Assembly (NCBI GenBank): GCA_951812745.1
Contig: OX638327.1
Location: 1,353,914-1,417,913, forward strand
Direction: 5' to 3'
Origin: an uncultured Nitrospirales bacterium
Lineage (GTDB): Bacteria > Nitrospirota > Nitrospiria > Nitrospirales > UBA8639
Length of the DNA stretch: 64,000 nucleotides
Below are positions 8,004-15,700 of the stretch, in pieces. The translations under genes and the position numbers were made by a program. Positions within the stretch are counted from its first letter, which is position 1. Every line of letters begins with the position of its first letter. A model generated the notes under the pieces. It saw nothing but the letters and a program-made list of their open reading frames with translations, had not been told where the DNA came from and searched no databases.

Positions 8004-8948
8004 TTACGTGTCCATCAGCGCGAGGATATGGTGTTCAACCGACGCGGCAAGCGCCCGGAGATCGTAGCCTCCCTCCAGGCAAGCCACGATACGGCCCTGA
8101 CAATGGGTTTGAGCGATGGACCCCACGATACGGGTGAGTTCGCCGTACCCCTCATCCGTGATTCCCATGCTCGCCAGGGGGTCATCACGGTGCGCGTCGA
8201 AGCCGGCGGAAATCAGCACGAACTCCGGCTGAAACGCCGCCGCTGCCGGCACCAGCACCTGATGAAAAATGTCCCGGTACTCATCCGTCCCCTGCCCGCC
8301 ATACATGGGCACGTTGATGGTTGCCCCTTCTCCTTTGCCCCGGCCGCGCTCCGTCTCCGCCCCGGTCCCGGGATAATGCGGATACTGGTGCGTGCTGAAA
8401 AACAGGACGGAGGGATCGTCCTCAAACGCGTGCTGCGTGCCGTTCCCGTGATGCACGTCCCAGTCCACGATCAGCACGCGCGCGAGACCATGACGCTCCT
8501 GGATATACCGGGCCGCGACCGCCACGTTATTATACAGGCAAAAGCCCATGGCGCGATTGGCCTCGGCATGGTGTCCGGGCGGACGAACCGCGCAGAAGAC
8601 CTGATCGACCCGATCGGCCATGACGGCGTCGACGGCCGCCAGGGCCCCACCGGCGGCGAGATGCGCGGCAGGCAACGAACCGGACGACAGGGACGTGTCC
8701 AGATCGAGTGAGGCATAGCCCGTGCCCGGGGCCCGGTCTTCCAGCCGCTCCACGTAGGCCGGATCATGAATGCGGGTAATCCACTCCTTTTCGGCGTTCC
8801 GTGGAGCAATCCGGGTCAACCTGGACATCGTCCCGGTGGATTCGAGGCGGGCGACAATGGCCCGCAGCCGCTCCGGCGACTCCGGATGCGACCGGCCCAT
8901 ATCATGTTCCAGATACGCTGGATGCGTCACGATTCCCACACGACCCAT
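8004..8948 (-). CDS. Histone deacetylase-family (AcuC/APAH-like) metal-dependent deacetylase
   Basis: Class I/II HDAC fold, Zn-dependent amidohydrolase acting on acetyl-lysine or acetyl-polyamines. Visible motifs: RPPGHHAEANRAMGF with the catalytic His pair (about 126-127), VDWDVHHGNGT with metal ligands Asp164 and His166, and SAGFDAHRDDP with ligand Asp251. The length of 314 residues is typical of bacterial members. ATG 8948 has a TGAGGA ribosome-binding site; a TTG two codons upstream is less likely. It is first in a run with the pentahaem cytochrome and rhodanese genes. About 35 bases upstream of the start lies one copy of the dispersed TGTTCAGTCATTCGTTGACA motif. The substrate cannot be deduced. 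Confidence 0.9.
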   Translation of the reverse strand: MGRVGIVTHPAYLEHDMGRSHPESPERLRAIVARLESTGTMSRLTRIAPRNAEKEWITRIHDPAYVERLEDRAPGTGYASLDLDTSLSSGSLPAAHLAAGGALAAVDAVMADRVDQVFCAVRPPGHHAEANRAMGFCLYNNVAVAARYIQERHGLARVLIVDWDVHHGNGTQHAFEDDPSVLFFSTHQYPHYPGTGAETERGRGKGEGATINVPMYGGQGTDEYRDIFHQVLVPAAAAFQPEFVLISAGFDAHRDDPLASMGITDEGYGELTRIVGSIAQTHCQGRIVACLEGGYDLRALAASVEHHILALMDT

Positions 8949-8982
8949 ACACAATCCTCAGCTTTGTCTCTTCTGTCATCCC

Positions 8983-9116
8983 TGTATGTGTTCAGTCATT
9001 CGTTGACACTTTCCGGTTTTTCTTTCCCTCGCCTTTGAAAGACAACCCCCTCAATCCCCCTTCTCAGGGGGACGGCAGAACTCCGCTCCCCCCTGACAAG
9101 GGGGGCCGGGGGGTTC
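8983..9116 (+). repeat. Composite dispersed repeat: 26-bp motif plus CCCCCTT/AAGGGGG palindromes
   Basis: The motif TGTTCAGTCATTCGTTGACA (8989-9008, with TGTATG before it) is followed after ~40 bases by ACCCCCTCAATCCCCCTT, CAGGGGGACGGCAG and CCCCCCTGACAAGGGGGG with a GGGGGGTTCAG tail. The same order recurs at 18430-18607 and, on the other strand, at 46777-46918. Arms can fold into long GC hairpins. Confidence 0.8.
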
Positions 9117-9224
9117 AGCGTGCCCGCCCGATCATTTTTCCTGCAAACCGGTTTAGCCCATTCCCTCTCGACCTTGCCCCTCTTCCTCTGAGGTGTTTTT
9201 ACCCTCTCCCCTTACGCTCTTTTA

Positions 9225-9259
9225 CCCTCTCCCCTTGAGGGAGAGGGAAGGGTGAGGGG
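9225..9259. repeat. CCCTCTCCC-type palindromic repeat
   Basis: CCCTCTCCCC pairs with GGGAGAGGG around TTGA. Nearly the same palindrome recurs at 39104-39139, 48238-48271, 50124-50160, 50506-50550, 52748-52793, 59955-60007 and 63109-63149. This is a widespread bacterial intergenic repeat type. Confidence 0.85.
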
Positions 9260-9392
9260 TGAAGGATGAGAGAAGGAAGACGGGACTCGGATGGTAACAC
9301 AGGGTCCGTGGTTAGACAACGCGAAGACCACAATGCTACAGTCCTTCGCCAGAGAACCAGCAGCGCGTCAACCATCATCCAGAGGATACGCC

Positions 9393-9710
9393 ATGCCAGA
9401 TCCAAAGATCGACAAATTCAAAAAAGTCCTACAAATGGATCCCAACGACGAGACCCTCTGGTTCGGGTTAGGCAAGGCGTACATGGGAGATGAAAATTGG
9501 GAAGAGGCCATCTCCGCCCTTGAGGGCTGCCTCGCGGTGAAACCCACCTACTCCGCGGCCATTCTGGCCCTGGCGCAATCCCTCAAACACGCCAACCAAC
9601 CGGATCGATGTCGCACGGTCTGCGCACAAGGCATCGACGTCGCCACCGCCAACGGCGATTTGCTCGTGATCAAAAATTTGGAAGAGCTGAGAGATTCGCT
9701 TCCTACCTGA
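9393..9710 (+). CDS. Small TPR-repeat protein
   Basis: 105 residues from ATG 9393, which has an AGAGGA ribosome-binding site; longer in-frame starts upstream run into a repeat-rich region. The pattern DETLWFGLGKAYMGDENWEEAISALEGCLAVKPTYSAAILALAQSL (residues ~14-58) is two tetratricopeptide-type helix pairs, followed by a third weaker pair with two Cys (RCRTVC). No signal peptide is visible. TPR proteins act as protein-protein adapters; no partner is evident. It converges on the end of the giant autotransporter gene. Confidence 0.8.
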   Translation: MPDPKIDKFKKVLQMDPNDETLWFGLGKAYMGDENWEEAISALEGCLAVKPTYSAAILALAQSLKHANQPDRCRTVCAQGIDVATANGDLLVIKNLEELRDSLPT

Positions 9711-9798
9711 ACCGCCTCTCCCTTGACGGAAGAAGATGAAGCCTGCCCCCGCGGACGCGGGGGGTGAGGGTGGAAGGCAAAGGGGGGGCGGACTCCGA

Positions 9799-12700
9799 CT
9801 AGAACCGCCAGTCCGTTTGCAGCCGGATTCCATGGTCGGCCTGGCCCACCGTGGTCACTTGACGCGTCCCTTCCAGGCTCAGACGCAGCCCTCCGCCCAG
9901 CTCCAATCGACTGCCCATGCGGTATCGCTGCGTGCCCCCGCCCAGCATGACCGCGCTATACGGCGTCACCAGCCCTTGGCCCGCAAACGCCGCCAGGCCA
10001 TAGCCTACCTCGGCCTCCAACCGACCGGTCGGCGCCTGCATGGCGCTCAGTCCCTGGGTTGGCCCTTGGGTTGGCCCTTGGGTCAGCCCCTGCTCCCAGA
10101 GCCGCTGCACCCCGCTGGCGGTCTGCCCATAGCTCGGCGCCAGGCTCAGCCACAGCCCCAGCCCGTCAATCCCCGGGTCCACCCGGATCAGCCCGCTGGC
10201 GCCCCATTCCTTGTAGGCTTCCTCATAGGCGGCCAGCACCCGGCCCCGGCCTTCGATGGTCAGCCCCAACGCCGGGTCCACATAGCGCAGCCCCCCGCCC
10301 AGCTCCAACCCCGTGCCCGTGGCCCCGTCCCCGCCGTCATGCCGCAGCCCCACTTCAAACGACGGCGTCAGGGAGCCGCCCGAGGCCAGGGGGCGCGCGT
10401 GGCTGCCTTCCAGGGCCAGCCGCAGCCGCTGCGCGTCGATGGTCTGTGCTGCCGGCAACGAGCCGTTGCCCTCCACGTCCATCTGGGCCAGCGAGGCCTG
10501 GGCCTTGACCCGCAGGGTCGTGGTGCCTCCGGCAATGAGCGCGTCGCCAATAGGCAGCGGGCCGCTGGCCCCCACCGAGCCTAGCCGCAAGGTCGTATCG
10601 CTGGTGTGGGTGCCGGTCTCCTCATCCGCAATCTCGATCTCCCCCCGGCCATAGCCGCCCGTGGCCCAGAGATCCAGCCCCATCGGCGACCACCAGGTTA
10701 CATACGGATGCACGCTCACCATCCGGCTGCGATAGTCCCCGCTGAACGGCTCGCCCGTGGTGCGGTCCGTATAGTCGAAGGCCCCGTCGGACCACGACAC
10801 CGCCAGCCCGGCCAAGAGGTCCGGCCGCAGGAGCGCATCCGCGCCCACCTGCCCGGTGACCAGGTCCCCGTCCCAATTCAGGGCTTGGGAGGCGCCACTG
10901 GAGAGATTGCGGTAATCGCCCTGGCCCCACAGGGTGAGACAGCCCGGGCCGGCGCCCGAGCCCTCCTTCGTGAGCCGCAGCCGGAAGGACGAGGTCCCCA
11001 GGAGCTGCTTGAGGTTAAAGCTGCCCGTATTGAGGGTCTGGGCGTTGGCCCTGAGGATCTCGGCGAGACTCGACTGGCCGCCCAACGAAGCGGTGTTGGG
11101 CTGGCTGGCGCAGGCCCCGGCCTCTTGACGGCTGGTGACGGCCGCGACGGTGACATCGGCGAGGGTCAGCGCGTGCTTGGAGAGGATCTCGTCGTTGAGG
11201 CGCCGGAAGCGCGCCCGGATCGTGTGTTCTTCATCGTCGTCCATGTTGGTGAGCGTCACGTTGTCGGGAGTGAATCCGGCGTAGTTTGGGTCGTCGCTTA
11301 TCGCCTTTGTGAACTCTACGTTGTAGTTCTGAGGGCCGTCGACCTCGGCGTCATCTACCCCCATCACGGTCACCATCTGCGGTTTGTTCCAGTTCGCCGG
11401 CGTGAAGGTGAGCGGGGCGAGCGCCGCCGCGCCGCCGCTGGTGCCCAAGCTCTCCAGCACCACCATGCCCTCGCTGGGGTCCGAGCTGCTGAGAGCGATG
11501 CTCACCGCCGTCATCGGCTGGCTCTCCAGCACCACCGTGAAGGTGGCGCTGTCTCCTGCCTCGGTGGTTGTGAGGCCGTCAGTTGGGTCAACCATCACCC
11601 CGACCGTGTCGTCGTCCACGATGTCGAGCGTCGCCGGGGTACCGGCGGTGATGCCGGTCCCGCCCGCGGTGAACGTGAGCGTCTCGTTGCCGGGACCCTC
11701 GTAAACGTTGTCTTGGATCGGCGTGACGGTCAGGTTCTTATTCCCGCTGGACTGATTGGCCGGAATGGTCAGCGACAGGGTGCCGCTGATAGTGTAGTCC
11801 GTGCCGCTGCTCGCCGAGCCTCCGCGCAGCAGGGTGACCGTGGTCGCAGTCGACGACACGATGGAGCCCTGCCAGGTGCCGGTCACCGTCACGCTGGTCT
11901 GCCCGTCCCCCTCGTTGATCGTCGCCGGACTGACCGTCAGATTCACGGTCGTCGGCGCCGTGTCGTCATCGTCTTCCGTGGCCGTGACGCTGGCGATCGA
12001 GAGGCCGGCGTAGCTGGAGTCCGTGCTGCTCGCGGTGTGCGTGAAGGTGGCCGTGCCGTTCACCGTGTCGGCGTCCTGGGCCGCAGCGATCGTCACCGTC
12101 TGCGCCGTCGACCAGTTCGTGGTGGTGAACGTGAGCGTGAGCGAAGCGCCGCCATTGACCGTCAAGTCGGTATCGCCGCCGCTGGCGCGCGCCACCGCGA
12201 TCGTCACGCTATGCGTGGGCCGGGTGTTCAGCGTCACGGTGTAGTTCGCTGAGGAGCCCTCCGCCGGGGTCACGCTCGTCGTCGAGACCGTCACACCCGC
12301 GGTATCGTCGTCCGCCTCCGTGGCCGTGACGCTGGCGATCGAGAGGCCGGCGTAGCTGGAGTCCGTGCTGCTCGCGGTGTGCGTGAAGGTGGCCGTGCCG
12401 TGCACCGCGTCGTCGTCCTGGGCCGCGGCGATCGTCACCGTCTGCGCCGTCGCCCAGTTCGTGGTGGTGAACGTGAGCGTGAGCGAAGCGCCGCCATTGA
12501 CCGTCAAGTCGGTATCGCCGCCGCTGGCGCGCGCCACCGCGATCGTCACGCTATGCGTGGGCCGGGTGTTCAGCGTCACGGTGTAGTTCGCTGAGGAGCC
12601 CTCCGCCGGGGTCACGCTCGTCGTCGAGACCGTCACACCCGCGGTATCGTCGTCCGCCTCCGTGGCCGTGACGTCGGCGATGGTGACGTTGGGATAATCG

Positions 12701-15700
12701 GTGTCCGTGTCGCTCGCGGCCGTGTGCGTGAAGGTGGCCGTGCCGTTCACCGTGTCGGCGTCCTGGGCCGCGGCGATCGTCACCGTCTGCGCCGTCGACC
12801 AGTTCGTGGTGGTGAACGTGAGCGTGAGCGAAGCGCCGCCATTGACCGTCAAGTTGGGATCGCCGCCGGCGGCGCGCGCCACCGCGATCGTCACGCTATG
12901 CGTGGGCCGGGTGTTCAGCGTCACGGTGTAGTTCGCTGAGGAGCCCTCCGCCGGGGTCACGCTCGTCGTCGAGACCGTCACGCCCGCGGTATCGTCGTCC
13001 GCCTCCGTGGCCGTGACGCTGGCGATCGAGAGGCCGGCGTAGCTGGAGTCCGTGCTGCTCGCGGTGTGCGTGAAGGTGGCCGTGCCGTTCACCGCGTCGG
13101 CGTCCTGGGCCGCGGCGATCGTCACCGTCTGCGCCGTCGACCAGTTCGTGGTGGTGAACGTGAGCGTGAGCGAAGCGCCGCCATTGACCGTCAAGTCGGG
13201 ATCGTGTTCCGTGCCGCTGGCGCGCGCCACCGCGATGGTCACGCTATGCGTGGGCCGGGTGTTCAGCTTCACGGTGTAGTTCGCTGAGGAGCCCTCCGCC
13301 GGGGTCACGCTCGTCGTCGAGACCGTCACACCCGCGGTATCGTCGTCCGCCTCCGTGGCCGTGACGCCGGCGATGGTGACGTTGGGATAATCGGTGTCCG
13401 TGTCGCTCGCGGCCGTGTGCGTGAAGGTGGCCGTGCCGTTCACCGTGTCGGCGTCCTGGGCCGCGGCGATCGTCACCGTCTGCGCCGTCGACCAGTTCGT
13501 GGTGGTGAACGTGAGCGTGAGCGAAGCGCCGCCATTGACCGTCAAGTTGGGATCGCCGCCGGCGGCGCGCGCCACCGCGATCGTCACGTCCGCGGTGGGT
13601 TCGGTGTTCAGCGTCACCGTGTAGTTGGCCGAGCCGCCCTCCGACGGGATCACGCTGGTCGGGTCGACCGTCACGCCGATGGGATCGTCGTCCGCCTCCG
13701 TGGCTGTGACGCCGGCGATGGTGACGTTGGGATAATCGGTGTCCGTGTCGCTCGCGGCCGTGTGCGTGAAGGTGGCCGTGCCGTGCACCCCGTCGTCGTC
13801 CTCAGCCGCGGCGATGGTGACCGTCTGCGGCGTGTCCCAGGTCGTGGTGGTGAACGTGAGCGTGAGCGAAGCGCCGCCATTGACCGTCAAGTCGGGATCG
13901 CCGCCGGCGGCGCGCGCCACCGCGATCGTCACGTCCGCGGTGGGCTGGGTGTTCAGCGTCACCGTGTAGCTGGCCGAGCCGTCCTCCGCCACGGTCACGC
14001 TCGTCGTCGAGACCGTCACGCCCGCGGTATCGTCGTCCGCCTCCGTGGCCGTGACGCCGGCGATGGTGACGTTGGGATAATCGGTGTCCGTGTCGCTCGC
14101 GGCCGTGTGCGTGAAGGTGGCCGTGCCGTGCACCGTGTCGTCGTCCTGGGCCGCGGCGATCGTCACCGTCTGCGCCGTCGACCAGTTCGTGGTGGTGAAC
14201 GTGAGCGTGAGCGAAGCGCCGCCATTGACCGTCAAGTCGGGATCGCCGCCGGCGGCGCGCGCCACCGCGATCGTCACGTCCGCGGTGGGTTCGGTGTTCA
14301 GCGTCACCGTGTAGTTGGCCGAGCCGCCCTCCGACGGGATCACGCTGGTCGGGTCGACCGTCACGCCGATGGGATCGTCGTCCGCCTCCGTGGCTGTGAC
14401 GCCGGCGATGGTGACGTTGGGATAATCGGTGTCCGTGTCGCTCGCGGCCGTGTGCGTGAAGGTGGCCGTGCCGTGCACCCCGTCGTCGTCCTCAGCCGCG
14501 GCGATGGTGACCGTCTGCGGCGTGTCCCAGGTCGTGGTGGTGAACGTGAGCGTGAGCGAAGCGCCGCCATTGACCGTCAAGTCGGGATCGCCGCCGGCGG
14601 CGCGCGCCACCGCGATCGTCACGTCCGCGGTGGGCTGGGTGTTCAGCGTCACCGTGTAGCTGGCCGAGCCGTCCTCCGCCACGGTCACGCTCGTCGTCGA
14701 GACCGTCACGCCCGCGGTATCGTCGTCCGCCTCCGTGGCCGTGACGCTGGCGATCGAGAGGCCGGCGTAGCTGGAGTCCGTGCTGCTCGCGGTGTGCGTG
14801 AAGGTGGCCGTGCCGTTCACCGTGTCGTCGTCCTGGGCCGCGGCGATCGTCACCGTCTGCGCCGTCGACCAGTTCGTGGTGGTGAACGTGAGCGTGAGCG
14901 AAGCGCCGCCATTGACCGTCAAGTCGGGATCGTGTTCCGTGCCGCTGGCGCGCGCCACCGCGATGGTCACGCTATGCGTGGGCCGGGTGTTCAGCTTCAC
15001 GGTGTAGTTCGCTGAGGAGCCCTCCGCCGGGGTCACGCTCGTCGTCGAGACCGTCACACCCGCGGTATCGTCGTCCGCCTCCGTGGCTGTGACGTCGGCG
15101 ATGGTGACGTTGGGATAATCGGTGTCCGTGTCGCTCGCGGCCGTGTGCGTGAAGGTGGCCGTGCCGTTCACCGTGTCGGCGTCCTGGGCCGCGGCGATCG
15201 TCACCGTCTGCGCCGTCGACCAGTTCGTGGTGGTGAACGTGAGCGTGAGCGAAGCGCCGCCATTGACCGTCAAGTTGGGATCGCCGCCGGCGGCGCGCGC
15301 CACCGCGATCGTCACGTCCGCGGTGGGTTCGGTGTTCAGCGTCACCGTGTAGTTGGCCGAGCCGCCCTCCGACGGGATCACGCTGGTCGGGTCGACCGTC
15401 ACGCCGATGGGATCGTCGTCCGCCTCCGTGGCTGTGACGCCGGCGATGGTGACGTTGGGATAATCGGTGTCCGTGTCGCTCGCGGCCGTGTGCGTGAAGG
15501 TGGCCGTGCCGTGCACCCCGTCGTCGTCCTCAGCCGCGGCGATGGTGACCGTCTGCGGCGTGTCCCAGGTCGTGGTGGTGAACGTGAGCGTGAGCGAAGC
15601 GCCGCCATTGACCGTCAAGTCGGGATCGCCGCCGGCGGCGCGCGCCACCGCGATCGTCACGTCCGCGGTGGGCTGGGTGTTCAGCGTCACCGTGTAGCTG

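Larger units (their letters stand above)
8949..9392. other. Repeat-rich intergenic region between divergent genes
   Basis: Upstream of both the deacetylase operon and the TPR gene. It contains the dispersed 26-bp motif (8983-9008), a CCCCCTCAATCCCCCTT palindrome block (9046-9116), and a CCCTCTCCC-type palindrome (9225-9259). I see no gene here. Promoters for the two divergent units must lie in this stretch, but I could not identify them confidently. Confidence 0.6.

Noticed and set aside
6666-8711. Plus-strand 681-codon ORF opposite the cytochrome and deacetylase genes
   Set aside because: The minus strand has clear haem motifs and HDAC motifs; the plus-strand frame has no family resemblance and no RBS.
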